Positions 35,415 through 45,380 are shown, counted from the first letter of the stretch. The stretch: DNA of 64,000 nucleotides from Enterococcus lactis (GCF_015751045.1 NZ_BNJW01000016.1:1-64000); one strand, 5' to 3'. Notes: generated by a model from the letters alone, not told the origin. Made by a program: numbers and translations.

Positions 35415-37568
35415 ATGAATATCGGTCAAATAGATACTAGACATGGCACAGCTAATCAGCCAAATTTCTCTAACGGGAACTGCCAGCCTTACACTGGCGT
35501 TCCTTTTGGGATGAATTATTTTGCACCGCAAACGACCGATCAAAACGGCAGCTGGTGGTTTCATCCTGAGGATCGTATTTTTCAAGGTTATCGACTTACC
35601 CACCAGCCAAGTCCTTGGATGGGCGATTTCAGTCATATGCTGCTCACGCCAATCAATGGTAAATTACAGGAAAATACCCTTTTTCATGCGCAAAGTTCTT
35701 ACCGCCCAGAAGAAAGTATATTTTGTCCGACTCATCTGTCGATCCGTCAATTGCGTTATGGCATCCGCTCTACATTGATACCCAGTATGTATGGCGGAAT
35801 CTTATCTATTGATTACAGCAGAAATGATAGCGGTTTACTTTTATCCTTTCCGGGACGTCATCAGCTCTTTGTTATAGATCCTTACACAGTGGAAGGAAAA
35901 ATCACACATTTTGCTGGTTCAGAAGATCCTGATTTTTCTTTTTATTTCATATTGAGATTTGAATATCCTTTAACAACTGATGAGCTAGCTGTTTCCAACA
36001 AAAATAGCGATTCGATCCCGTTGTATTTTGAACAGACAAAAAAACAAACCATCCGATTCGGGACATCTTTTATCAGCCCGGAACAAGCAGCTTATAACTT
36101 GGAACTAGAACAAAACCAAAGCAAAGAGACTTACCTTGCTAACAGCCAGAAACAATGGCAATCCTATTTTGATCGTATACAGCTCACACACCATGATCAA
36201 CAACAATTGCGGACGTTTTATCATAACTTCTATCGGGTGTTTTTATTTCCGCAGACATTTTATGAAATGGATCCTAGTGGGCAAAAAATCCACTATGATA
36301 CGACTAGTCGATCTGTGAAACCTGGCGTTCTCTATACAAATAACGGGTTCTGGGATACGTATAAAACGGTTTATCCTCTTTATTCTTTGATTGCTGTAGA
36401 AAAGTATGAAGAAATGCTGGAAGGTTTTTTGAACAGCTATAGAGAAAGTGGCTATTTGCCAAAATGGCTGTCTCCTGACGAACGTGGACTAATGCCTGGG
36501 ACATTAATTGATGCAGTCATTGCAGATGCTGCTGTGAAAGATATTCGGCCAGACTTGATGCAGGAATTTCTAACAGCAATGAAGAAAGGCGCTACAGTTC
36601 AAAGTAATCATTCAAATTATGGACGACAAGGGACAGAGGATTACTTGACATACGGCTATGTTCCTAATCACTACCATGAATCGGTCAATCATACGCTAGA
36701 TTATGCTTATAGCGACTTTTGTATTAGTCGAGTTGCCAAAGTACTAGCAGAGGACGAAACGGTGAAAAAATATCAGCAACGATCATTGAACTATCAACAT
36801 ATTTTTGACTATGAGACAGGATGGATGCGTTCCAAAGATAAAAATGGCAAATTCAGAGAACCATTTTCTGCTCATCGTTGGGGACAAGATTATGCAGAAG
36901 GCAGTGCTTGGCAAAGCAGCTTTGCTGTTTATCATGATTTTGCAGGGTTGATCGAAAAATATGGCGGCAGTGAGAGATTCAAAGAAAAACTCATTGATTT
37001 GTGCAATCAATCTCCGACATTTGAAACAGGAGGATATGGTTTTGAGATTCATGAAATGAGCGAGATGGCTGCGATAGAATTTGGGCAGTTAGCTATCTCC
37101 AATCAGCCAAGTTTTCATTACCCATACTTGTTCAGCTATATTGGACAACCCGAAATGGCACAGCCATTGCTTAAACAATTGATGACTCAAACTTTCGACG
37201 ATTCTTCAACGGGTTACCCTGGAGATGAGGACAACGGAAGTATGGCTGCTTGGTATATCTTCAATAGTCTGGGATTCTATCCTGTCACACCAGGGACCGG
37301 TGAATATGTTATCGGTATGCCTTTAATGGACAAGGCTGTTGTGCTTTTGTCAAATGGAAAGGAATTGACGATTGAAGCCACTCCTAATCGGCCGCAACAG
37401 CAATTTATCCATAAAATCAATCGGATGGACAAAGAATATACGAAATTATATTTTACCCATCAAGATTTGTTGAAAGGCGGCAAGATCTCTTACCAATTAG
37501 GTATCGTCCCTCATCCTAAGAAGTATCGATCAAAAGATCTACCTTTTTCCTTATCAAACGATAACTAA
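35415..37568 (+). CDS. GH92 alpha-mannosidase (exo-alpha-1,2 type), cytoplasmic
   Basis: A 717-aa calcium-dependent family 92 alpha-mannosidase. Family landmarks are the N-terminal beta-sandwich with GTANQPNFSNGNCQPYTGVPFG, the FWDTYKTVYPL segment near 315, the QGTEDYLTYGYVP region near 404 and the catalytic-base region GDEDNGSMAAWYIFNSLGFYPV near 604. GH92 enzymes remove terminal mannose, often alpha-1,2-linked as in high-mannose N-glycans. It has no signal peptide, unlike many Bacteroides relatives. With GH38 and GH125 it gives a set able to remove 1,2-, 1,3- and 1,6-linked mannose. Confidence 0.93.
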   Translation: MNIGQIDTRHGTANQPNFSNGNCQPYTGVPFGMNYFAPQTTDQNGSWWFHPEDRIFQGYRLTHQPSPWMGDFSHMLLTPINGKLQENTLFHAQSSYRPEESIFCPTHLSIRQLRYGIRSTLIPSMYGGILSIDYSRNDSGLLLSFPGRHQLFVIDPYTVEGKITHFAGSEDPDFSFYFILRFEYPLTTDELAVSNKNSDSIPLYFEQTKKQTIRFGTSFISPEQAAYNLELEQNQSKETYLANSQKQWQSYFDRIQLTHHDQQQLRTFYHNFYRVFLFPQTFYEMDPSGQKIHYDTTSRSVKPGVLYTNNGFWDTYKTVYPLYSLIAVEKYEEMLEGFLNSYRESGYLPKWLSPDERGLMPGTLIDAVIADAAVKDIRPDLMQEFLTAMKKGATVQSNHSNYGRQGTEDYLTYGYVPNHYHESVNHTLDYAYSDFCISRVAKVLAEDETVKKYQQRSLNYQHIFDYETGWMRSKDKNGKFREPFSAHRWGQDYAEGSAWQSSFAVYHDFAGLIEKYGGSERFKEKLIDLCNQSPTFETGGYGFEIHEMSEMAAIEFGQLAISNQPSFHYPYLFSYIGQPEMAQPLLKQLMTQTFDDSSTGYPGDEDNGSMAAWYIFNSLGFYPVTPGTGEYVIGMPLMDKAVVLLSNGKELTIEATPNRPQQQFIHKINRMDKEYTKLYFTHQDLLKGGKISYQLGIVPHPKKYRSKDLPFSLSNDN

Positions 37569-37938
37569 CAAGAGGATGTGAAAAAGCTGTCCTGCATCAA
37601 GTAATAAGAACAGCCAAGCAAAAATAGCTCCTCCTATTTTTCGTTTGGTTGGGCTTATTACCGCAGATGCAAGCTTTTGAACACCGTTTATTGAGAGGTT
37701 GTGAAATCAGCGTTTTGACCTGAGTGTTAGAGAAACAAACGGCAAAATAGTTCCTCATATTTTGCCGTTTGTTGAGCTAATACTGAGGGTTAGCTGATTC
37801 AGTGGTTGTGAAAAAGCTGTCCTGCATCAAGTAATAAGTCCAGCCAAACAAAAATAGCTCCTCCTATTTTCGTTTGGTTGGGCTTATTACCGCAGATGCA
37901 AACTTTTGAATATCGATTCATTCCATACGCTTCTTTTT
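37569..37938 (+). repeat. Palindromic repeat array A-B-A
   Basis: This gene-free stretch holds three palindromic units: type A at 37581-37679, type B at 37704-37797 and a second type A at 37811-37908. The first junction is GAACACCGTTTATTGAGAGG-TTGTGA (37679-37704). The A copies are nearly identical. Each unit is an imperfect hairpin whose apex contains the short motif AATAG-[CT]-TCCTC. No promoter or ORF is evident. Confidence 0.8.
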
Positions 37939-39390
37939 TTAGGATTCTCCTCTTTTTTCCCGATACTCCTTAGGGGATCTGCCGACAATCTTCTTGAATA
38001 ATTTAGAGAAATACGTGGTATTGTTGTAGCCAATCTCACTTGCTATTTCATTGACGTTTTGATTACTGTGCAAAAGCAGCTGCTTTGCTTTTTCCATACG
38101 TAAATGGTTCAAATAAGCTGAAAAACTTTTTTTCGTTTCTTTTTTGAACAACTGCCCTAAATACATGACATTTAAATGCAAACTTTCTGACACTTCTTTG
38201 AGTGTAAGTGGTTCTTGATAGTGCTGATGCAGGATTTCAATTACTTTTTCTACATTGCCACTGTATTTTTTCTGTCTCTGGTGCTTTTGGACGAACGACA
38301 GAAGAAGCTGATGGAGTTCTTGCACCGTTTTTGCCTGATGAATTTTTTCGATTCCTTGTAAATATTCCTCATCTTCTAGATCAATCAATTCCCGTTGAAT
38401 CTCCATAAACAGTAAAAAGCTGGAGTACCGGATGTCTTCCGGCATCATGGCTGCTAACTGAAATTGCTCGAAAAAATCAGTGATCATTTTTTGGGCATCA
38501 TCTAATCGTTTATTTTGCAACACACGTCTGAAACTTGAAAAATCGATGGTTTGCTCTTTTATTGTTGCTTGTATTGCGTAAAAAACATGCTCGTCTTTAT
38601 CTCCATAAAATTGATGTAATTGTAGATTGTCTTTCGCTTGTTGGAATGTTTCAGGGATCTTGTCCAATGAATCTGTCTCTTCCCCGATACTGATCAGCCA
38701 TTCCTGATCAGGGACGTTTTCTTGGACAAAACAGCAGAATCCATCAACTTCATCTGCCTCCAACAACAGCGTAATCAATATACGGTCTCCATAATTTCTT
38801 TGATAATAAAAGATTTGCTGGTGTTCTTTCAACCATGTATTGATAAGAGGATCATGAATTCTTGATAATTGGATCAATACTATTCTATGCTGTTTCTCAC
38901 TGATTTGTCCTATTATTTCTTCTTCACTTGCTTCATCTAACTCTTCATTCAACCATTGACTGAATAATAGTTCCTGATAGATTTCTTGCTGATTTTTTTG
39001 TTCATTTTGCTGGTCTAACCGTGTTTTGATTTTCTTGAGGCTTTCAATCAATTCGAACTTATTCACGGGTTTCATCAAATAATTCACCGCACCTAATTGC
39101 ATGCCTCCTTTCAAATAATCAAATTCTTGGTACCCGGACAAAATCATAAATTCAAAATTATGATGTTCTTTTTGAGCTGCTTCAATAAATTCCAGTCCGT
39201 TTATTTCTGGCATCGTCACGTCCGTTACCACTAGATCAATCCGTTGTTGTTCAAGGACAGATAGTCCTTCTTTGGCATTCTCCGCTGTTGCTACTATTTG
39301 GAACCCTAAACCTTTCCAATCAATTATCTTTTTTAACCCATTCAAAATCATATATTCATCATCTACCAATAACACCTGGTACATGTTCAC
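37939..39390 (-). CDS. YesN-type AraC response regulator
   Basis: A 483-aa response regulator. The receiver domain (1-122) has Asp10/Asp11, the phosphoacceptor Asp57 in VVTDVTMPEI and Lys107 in YLMKPVN. A middle region of about 240 residues follows, then a C-terminal AraC helix-turn-helix (about 385-483) ending GYNNTTYFSKLFKKIVGRSPKEYR. Its ATG overlaps the sensor kinase stop by 4 nt. It likely activates the neighbouring importer promoter, where two copies of a 14-mer lie 21 bp apart. Confidence 0.92.
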   Translation of the reverse strand: MNMYQVLLVDDEYMILNGLKKIIDWKGLGFQIVATAENAKEGLSVLEQQRIDLVVTDVTMPEINGLEFIEAAQKEHHNFEFMILSGYQEFDYLKGGMQLGAVNYLMKPVNKFELIESLKKIKTRLDQQNEQKNQQEIYQELLFSQWLNEELDEASEEEIIGQISEKQHRIVLIQLSRIHDPLINTWLKEHQQIFYYQRNYGDRILITLLLEADEVDGFCCFVQENVPDQEWLISIGEETDSLDKIPETFQQAKDNLQLHQFYGDKDEHVFYAIQATIKEQTIDFSSFRRVLQNKRLDDAQKMITDFFEQFQLAAMMPEDIRYSSFLLFMEIQRELIDLEDEEYLQGIEKIHQAKTVQELHQLLLSFVQKHQRQKKYSGNVEKVIEILHQHYQEPLTLKEVSESLHLNVMYLGQLFKKETKKSFSAYLNHLRMEKAKQLLLHSNQNVNEIASEIGYNNTTYFSKLFKKIVGRSPKEYREKRGES

Positions 39391-41111
39391 CCCTCCTTGA
39401 ATGTAATAGAAACAGTCAGTCCACCTGTCTCATTATTCTCAAGCGACATGTAATAACTGCTGCCGAAGTTGGCACGTAAACGTTCATTCACGTTTTGCAG
39501 ACCGATTGATTCGTGAAGTTCCACTTTGGGATGAGACAGTTTTTCTTCCACCTGTTTTAGCCGTTTTTCAGTCATCCCTCTTCCATTATCTTTGACGATG
39601 ATCCTTACCCGCTTGTCTTCCTGTAAGACTTTGACACTTATGGCATTATCAAATCGAGTAAAATCAATACCATGTTTAAAATAATTTTCAACTAATGGTT
39701 GAATCACAAATTTAGGTACTTCAATCTTTTCCAAATCAGGATCGATCATAAAATGATAGGCCACTCGATTAGGATAACGCATTTGATATAAATAGACATA
39801 TTTTTCGCAAAAGTCCAATTCTTCTTTCAAAGTGATCGTCTTCTCTTGATTTGTGTTGTTTCGGAGCAAGGCAGAAAAAGCATATACAACATCTGCTAAT
39901 TCTTCGCTTCCTTCGCTGATTGCATACATTCGGATATATTCTAATGTATTGTATAAAAAATGCGGATTGATCTGTGCTTGAAGCGCCCGCATATGTGCAT
40001 CTTGCTGTTTGATTTCTAGTTTGTAGATGTCTTCGACAAATTGATTGATGCTATCCAACATTTCGTTGATACCGATCGAAAGTTCCTTTAGTTCATATTC
40101 CGTTTTTGTTGTATCAATCCGTGTTTCTAAATTCCCTGCTGCTGTTTGCTCCATTGCCTGCATGACGACGGATATTTGCTGTGAATATCGTTTGAATGTT
40201 TTATAAAGAAAGATAAGCAATATACTGTCTAAAACAATGATACCGACAATCAGAGGGGCAAGGTTTTTCCCCGTTTCGGTTTTTACACTTTTTTTATCTA
40301 ATACAGCTAATATTCGGTAATCATCCGACAGTTCTTGATGCTGAACAAAATTATTTTTTCTCAGATTAGCAATTGGCAATTGTGAATTTTTCTGAAGACT
40401 CTCTGAGATAATCGTTTCTTGTCTTCCAAATGTTTCTTTAGCTATTTTATTATCATGGAACGTATACAAGCGATTTGTCGTGCCAGAAATCATGTATAAA
40501 GAGAGTCCATTGAATGACGTTAGATTCTCTAAAATCGTATCTAGCTCTTTCTTTTGGAAACCGATAAAAATACTGCCTGACTCAGCTCCTCCTTGGGTGA
40601 TAGGCAACTTGATATAAAAGGCATCTAGTAATTTCGGCGTTCCTGCTTTTACTTCTCCGCCTTTGTTTTCTCTAGAGGATTCATAGTACTCCGGTAGCTG
40701 ATTCAACACGATATATATCGCACTTAGTTCTTCATAATTTATATAAAGATCTTTGATTTGATTTGGGAAAGAAACTAATTCGTCGGTACTGTTTTGCTGC
40801 TCATATACATACATCAAATACTGATCTATGGGTTTTGTTAAGTAGGTAGTGACATTTTCGATTTTTTCGGAATCACCTACAAGCTGGTTTTTAATGATCC
40901 TACTCAAAGTTGTTTTGTCATTCAGCATTCTGCTTGTACTTTGAACGGCATCACTTGTCATGTTTTCTGCCTGCTTTTGGTTTTGATCCCACGTATGGAC
41001 ACTAAAAATAACAGTAGCAGTCATCGTTACACCAATCATGATAACCGCATATTTCCGTAATAGCCGATTCAGTAAGGTTCCTTTTGAAAATAGAATACGG
41101 ATCTTATTCAT
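39387..41111 (-). CDS. YesM-type sensor histidine kinase
   Basis: A 574-aa membrane kinase with a helix near 20-38, an extracellular sensor of about 230 residues, a second helix near 278-298, HAMP (about 300-355), the His_kinase phosphoacceptor region QAQINPHFLYNTLEYI (His near 385) and the ATPase domain with VENYFKHGID, DNGRGM and GLQNVNERL. It pairs with the response regulator downstream (4-nt overlap) and overlaps the YesL-like gene upstream by 8 nt. The family is typical for oligosaccharide-responsive systems paired with Lpl importers. Confidence 0.92.
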   Translation of the reverse strand: MNKIRILFSKGTLLNRLLRKYAVIMIGVTMTATVIFSVHTWDQNQKQAENMTSDAVQSTSRMLNDKTTLSRIIKNQLVGDSEKIENVTTYLTKPIDQYLMYVYEQQNSTDELVSFPNQIKDLYINYEELSAIYIVLNQLPEYYESSRENKGGEVKAGTPKLLDAFYIKLPITQGGAESGSIFIGFQKKELDTILENLTSFNGLSLYMISGTTNRLYTFHDNKIAKETFGRQETIISESLQKNSQLPIANLRKNNFVQHQELSDDYRILAVLDKKSVKTETGKNLAPLIVGIIVLDSILLIFLYKTFKRYSQQISVVMQAMEQTAAGNLETRIDTTKTEYELKELSIGINEMLDSINQFVEDIYKLEIKQQDAHMRALQAQINPHFLYNTLEYIRMYAISEGSEELADVVYAFSALLRNNTNQEKTITLKEELDFCEKYVYLYQMRYPNRVAYHFMIDPDLEKIEVPKFVIQPLVENYFKHGIDFTRFDNAISVKVLQEDKRVRIIVKDNGRGMTEKRLKQVEEKLSHPKVELHESIGLQNVNERLRANFGSSYYMSLENNETGGLTVSITFKEG

Positions 41112-41718
41112 AACTTTCCAACTGTTTATCTAACTCTTCACGCCACTGTTTCGTCATCGTATCATTCCAAACCGTCAAAAGACCAATGACACCAAATAAA
41201 ATCAATCCTTTGAATTGCCAAGTCACAGCTATAATTACACTGCTACCAATAATTATTTTTAGAAAAGACGAAAAGCTGGAAAAAACCGAAATAAAACTCA
41301 TCTTTAGCAGATTAGGAACAGAGATCGTATATTCACTGTCTAAAATCATACTGTATTGATAAGTAGCAAATAGGCAAAATAAGGCAAAAAGCAAAATAAA
41401 ATCAATAGCTAAAAAAATGAGCCCTTTGATTTGAACAGATAGATATAGATTGTAGCTCAATAAAGCAGTACTAGATAAAAATAAACTAAATAGCAGATTT
41501 CCTCTTAAAAAATTTCTTTTATATATATTCCAGCCTCTTTTTAACGTGATTTCTTTATACTCGAATCCATATAAATAAAATAACTCATTGACTGTTTTCC
41601 ATGCCGTACCTAATCCAAAGATGATTCCGCCGACAAACGTGTATATCCAGAAATATAAGGTTAGTTTTATAACGACCCAGATCCGGATAAACAACTCTTC
41701 CAAAACCTTCCCTAACAT
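41104..41718 (-). CDS. YesL-like DUF624 membrane protein
   Basis: A 204-aa membrane protein with about five hydrophobic segments and the DUF624 pattern (a GLGTAWKTVNELF-like helix and a C-terminal LLTVWNDTMTKQW). The ATG at 41718 is chosen because GGAGGAGA lies 4-12 nt upstream; the earlier in-frame ATG lies within that ribosome site. It overlaps the sensor kinase start by 8 nt. In streptococci and bacilli YesL proteins are encoded next to YesMN-type systems; function unknown. It is the intact counterpart of the frameshifted gene at 11.0-11.7 kb. Confidence 0.85.
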   Translation of the reverse strand: MLGKVLEELFIRIWVVIKLTLYFWIYTFVGGIIFGLGTAWKTVNELFYLYGFEYKEITLKRGWNIYKRNFLRGNLLFSLFLSSTALLSYNLYLSVQIKGLIFLAIDFILLFALFCLFATYQYSMILDSEYTISVPNLLKMSFISVFSSFSSFLKIIIGSSVIIAVTWQFKGLILFGVIGLLTVWNDTMTKQWREELDKQLESYE

Positions 41719-41927
41719 ATCTTCTCCTCCAAACATTAAGTTTATACTTTCTCATTATACAAAAAAAGGTTGGGCAATCAGCACCATGGCCTGAGTATTA
41801 AAGGTTGTAAAAGAGCTGCCCTGCATCAAGTAATAAGAACAGCCGAACAAAAATAGCTCTCTACGTTTTTCGTTCGGTTGGGCTGATTGCCGCAGATACA
41901 AGGTTTTGAACACCATTCATTCGGAAC
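41719..41927 (+). repeat. Palindromic repeat: fragment of type B and a complete type A
   Basis: A degenerate half of type B (about 41776-41802, aatcagc ... cctgagtatta) is followed by a type A unit (41808-41907) and the closing GAACACCATTCATT. This type A copy has diverged from the 37.6-kb copies, but several changes are compensatory in the stem (cagccgaac with gttcggttg). Confidence 0.7.
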
Positions 41928-41961
41928 AAGAGGTTGCGACACGTTTTTGTCACAACCTCTT
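41928..41961 (-). terminator. Terminator after the mannoside-binding protein
   Basis: A 13-bp stem (41928-41940 with 41949-41961, one mismatch) lies directly downstream of the binding-protein stop. The left arm GAGGTTGCGAC coincides with the constant end of the repeat family. Confidence 0.7.
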
Positions 41962-41973
41962 TGTCTTTATTCA

Positions 41974-43434
41974 TTATTGTTCTTGTCGAAACTCGTCATA
42001 TTGTTTTTGCATTTCTTTCAATACCTTGTCATAACCAGCTTTATCTAAAGCTTCTTTTAATTTCGGCAATGTTTCATCTGGATCAACAGTTCCTGTATTC
42101 AATCCATCCAAATACTGGTTCATGACATTTGAAATATTACTTAATTCTGTTTTTACATTGTCCGTGTTGAAGCTGAATCCTAAAATCGGTGAAGTTTCTG
42201 CTTCAGCAATCGATTGGTCGCGTTTGGCAATCATGTCATCCGTAATGGACTCTTGTGTATATAGAATCTTATTGTTTCCTGTATTCCAAGCAGACATATG
42301 TGTGTTTGGCTGATAACCATCTAGCAATTTGATTTTATCCTCTGAACCATCGACTTTTTCCCATGCTTCTCCTTCGATTCCCCAAACAAGTCCATTCAAT
42401 AATTCTGGATCACTGTTAAGTAGGCCTAGAAGTACTACTGATTTTTCTTTATTTTTTGAAGTATTGGATACGACAAAATTTGCCATTTGTGCTTGAGCTG
42501 TAGATTTCAATGGAACAGTAATTGCTTTTGAAACTAGTTCTTGTTTTGCTGCATTTGTCAAAATCGTATCGCCATAATCATAGGGGCCTTGTGTTTCTCC
42601 ACGCATCAGCCAAGTATTTCCTTCTAGTGGATAGTCCTTATTGCTCGTTGCAGCGTCACTTGGAATGAGTCCTTGTTTGTACCAGCTATGCATCGTACGC
42701 AACAGTCCGATATACGTTTCATTGTCGTATTGGTTGATGATTTTTGAATCATCTCCATCCAGATCAATAGCAAATGGTAAAGTGTTCCCTAAAGGATAGT
42801 CAAAGTTTCCTTGGACTTTGAATCCTTGTCCAATGGCAAAAGCGGCCGTGTTTGGTTCTTTTTCATGGAATTCCTTCAAAACTTTTTCTGCATCAGCGTA
42901 AGATTGGATTCCATCAATTGAAAGATCATATTTATCTAGTAAAGCTTTGTTAAAAGTAAGTACTTGTTGAGCAAAGACATTTCCATTTACTGGAAAGGCA
43001 TATAATTTTCCATTCACCAAATCTCCTTTGATATAAGCTTCATCTAAATCATTATACGCTTTTTCAGCATACTTAGGCGCTAATTCAGTCAAATCAGCAA
43101 AGGCTCCTTTTTGAGCATTGGAAACATAGTTGTTCGCAAAGGCGATATCGTAATTTTCTCCGGAAGAAATGATGACGTTCATTTTCTTTTCGTAATCGCC
43201 CCAACCAATGTAATTGATATTGACTTTTGCACCAATCTCTTTTTCGATTCGTTTGTTTGCCACTTCCATCAATTGATCGAAATTATCCGGTTTATCACCG
43301 ATTTGATACATCTGCAAAGTGTCCGAATCACTAGCTTCTGCTTGCTCTTTAGAACCAGAACCTCCGCATGCCGCTAATGTACCTACCAATAATGCTGAAA
43401 CACCTGTAAAGGCTAGTTTCTTCCATAACTTCAT
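41974..43434 (-). CDS. Lpl-type extracellular binding lipoprotein, probable mannoside/N-glycan receptor
   Basis: A 486-aa lipoprotein with signal peptide and lipobox LAAC (Cys23), a short Gly/Ser/acidic linker and a binding-protein fold with VNINYIGWGDYEKKMNVIISSGENYDIAF. It is intact, unlike the paralogue at 9.5-11.1 kb. It is the third gene of the leftward importer operon. By analogy with the pneumococcal NgtS protein, encoded with similar permeases, it may bind processed N-glycans or mannosyl oligosaccharides; this is inference. It sits on the outer face of the membrane. Confidence 0.9.
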   Translation of the reverse strand: MKLWKKLAFTGVSALLVGTLAACGGSGSKEQAEASDSDTLQMYQIGDKPDNFDQLMEVANKRIEKEIGAKVNINYIGWGDYEKKMNVIISSGENYDIAFANNYVSNAQKGAFADLTELAPKYAEKAYNDLDEAYIKGDLVNGKLYAFPVNGNVFAQQVLTFNKALLDKYDLSIDGIQSYADAEKVLKEFHEKEPNTAAFAIGQGFKVQGNFDYPLGNTLPFAIDLDGDDSKIINQYDNETYIGLLRTMHSWYKQGLIPSDAATSNKDYPLEGNTWLMRGETQGPYDYGDTILTNAAKQELVSKAITVPLKSTAQAQMANFVVSNTSKNKEKSVVLLGLLNSDPELLNGLVWGIEGEAWEKVDGSEDKIKLLDGYQPNTHMSAWNTGNNKILYTQESITDDMIAKRDQSIAEAETSPILGFSFNTDNVKTELSNISNVMNQYLDGLNTGTVDPDETLPKLKEALDKAGYDKVLKEMQKQYDEFRQEQ

Positions 43435-43468
43435 TTTTCTTCCTCCTAGTTTTATGATTTATATTTTT

Positions 43469-44389
43469 TTATTCTTTTACTCCACCGATCGTTAGACCTT
43501 TGACAAAATGTTTCTGGAAAAATGGATAGCTGATCGCAATAGGCAACGTAGAGATAACTACGATCGCCATTCTGGCGGATTCTCCTGGAACTGAAGCTAG
43601 CCCACCTGTCAATTGGCTTCCTGCTCCTGAATTTTGCGTCAGATATTGAATATTACTTTGGATTTTCATCAAAAGATACTGTAGTGGAACTAGCTTATCA
43701 TCTTGAATGTATAGTAAAGCATTGAACCAGTCATTCCAGTAGCCCAATGCGGCAAATAAGCTGATTGTCGCGATACCAGGAACAGCTAACGGTAAAACGA
43801 TTTGAACGAATATTCGAAGTTCGCTAGCTCCGTCGATCCGCGCCGATTCAATAATCGAATCAGAGACCGAACGTTTAAAGAATGTGCGCATCACAATAAT
43901 ATTGAAGGGGCTAACAGCCATTGGCAAGATCAATGCCCAAATCGTATCTTTTAACTGGAGAAGATTTGTCATAACAAGATAATTGGCTACCATTCCTGGT
44001 GAGAACAACATCGTAATCAAACAAAAAACGGTAAAAAAACGACGGAATGGAAAGTTTGACCGCGAAATCGCATAAGCATATAAAGAAGTAGCCGTGCTAT
44101 TGATCAGGGTACCTAAAACAGTAACAAGTACAGTTACGAAAAGCGCTTGCAAAATTTTATCCTGCATCTGGTCGAACAAATACGTATAACCAAATAGACT
44201 GAATTTTTCTGGCCAAAAACTGTACCCGTGCGTCGACAATATGGACTCATCGGTAACAGAGATGGCAATAACAAATATGAATGGCAAAACACAGGAAATA
44301 GCAAAGAGTGCAATCATTATATTAGAGAAAAAATTGGTCGTCTTATTGAAAGAACGGACTTGGACTCTCTCCACTTTCTTTTTTTTCAT
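43469..44389 (-). CDS. Lpl-type ABC permease (LplC-like) of the mannoside importer
   Basis: A 306-aa MalG-type permease with six helices, the EAA loop ESARIDGASELRIFVQIVLP and the C-terminal FVKGLTIGGVKE typical of the LplC/YtcP group. It lies between the LplB-like permease and the binding protein, the normal gene order. No ATPase is encoded in the locus. Confidence 0.92.
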   Translation of the reverse strand: MKKKKVERVQVRSFNKTTNFFSNIMIALFAISCVLPFIFVIAISVTDESILSTHGYSFWPEKFSLFGYTYLFDQMQDKILQALFVTVLVTVLGTLINSTATSLYAYAISRSNFPFRRFFTVFCLITMLFSPGMVANYLVMTNLLQLKDTIWALILPMAVSPFNIIVMRTFFKRSVSDSIIESARIDGASELRIFVQIVLPLAVPGIATISLFAALGYWNDWFNALLYIQDDKLVPLQYLLMKIQSNIQYLTQNSGAGSQLTGGLASVPGESARMAIVVISTLPIAISYPFFQKHFVKGLTIGGVKE

Positions 44390-44400
44390 TTTTTTCCTCC

Positions 44401-45348
44401 TTAGAATAATGCAGAATCGCTATCAAAACGACGGACGACCGTATTTGTGATCATCAATAAGACAAAACCGACAACTGATTGATAAAGGCCTGCAGCAGCC
44501 GTCATACCAAAATCTCCTGTGGATGTCAGCCCATTGTAGATATACGTATCCAAAACTTGAGTCACATCGTACAATGCACCGGAATTCCTAGGAATGTTAT
44601 AAAACAGGCCAAAATCAGCTCGAAAAATGTTTCCTACGGCTAAAATCGTTAAAATCGTCATCAATGGAATCAGTTGTGGTATCGTCACATGTTTGATTTG
44701 CTGCCATTTGCTAGCTCCATCAACCATAGCAGCTTCATAATAAGTCGGATCGATTCCCATAACAGATGCAAAGTAAATGATGCTGTTATAACCAATCCCT
44801 TTCCATGTACCGATGAATACTAAGATAAATGGCCAATATTTCGGTTCATTATACCAATTGACAGCTTCTCCTCCGTGTCCAGTAATCCACTGGTTGAATA
44901 TTCCTTTGTCGGGACTTAAAAAGGCGTAAACGAAGTAACTGATAATGACCCAAGATAGAAAATAAGGGAGCAACGACATCGTTTGATAAACTTTAACAAG
45001 TCGTTTATTTCTCAACTCGCTCATAATGACTGCAAATACGACTGAAATGAGCAGATTTAAAAGGATAAATGTCACATTATATAAAATTGTATTTTTAGTG
45101 ATGAGAAATGCTTGGTCCGAAGAAAATAAAAATTTGAAATTTTCCCAACCCACCCAAGGACTTTCCCTCAGGCTAGCCAAGAACCCATCTGCTGAAATAT
45201 GAAAATTTTTGAATGCTACGACATTCGCCATTACAGGTATGTAAAAGAAAAAAATCATCCAAAGCATACCCGGTACAGCCATCAGGACAAGTGCTTTATA
45301 ACGCCATAGATTCATAAAAAAATGATTGAACCCCTTTCGTTTTTTCAT
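44401..45348 (-). CDS. Lpl-type ABC permease (LplB-like) of the mannoside importer
   Basis: A 315-aa MalF-type permease with six helices and EAA loop EAAMVDGASKWQQIKHVTIPQ. It is the first gene of the importer operon, preceded by aaaggggt as ribosome site. Its promoter carries a cre-like site and a pair of 21-bp-spaced direct repeats. Confidence 0.92.
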   Translation of the reverse strand: MKKRKGFNHFFMNLWRYKALVLMAVPGMLWMIFFFYIPVMANVVAFKNFHISADGFLASLRESPWVGWENFKFLFSSDQAFLITKNTILYNVTFILLNLLISVVFAVIMSELRNKRLVKVYQTMSLLPYFLSWVIISYFVYAFLSPDKGIFNQWITGHGGEAVNWYNEPKYWPFILVFIGTWKGIGYNSIIYFASVMGIDPTYYEAAMVDGASKWQQIKHVTIPQLIPLMTILTILAVGNIFRADFGLFYNIPRNSGALYDVTQVLDTYIYNGLTSTGDFGMTAAAGLYQSVVGFVLLMITNTVVRRFDSDSALF

Positions 45349-45380
45349 CTAAAAACCCCTTTCGATTCATTCGCAACGTT

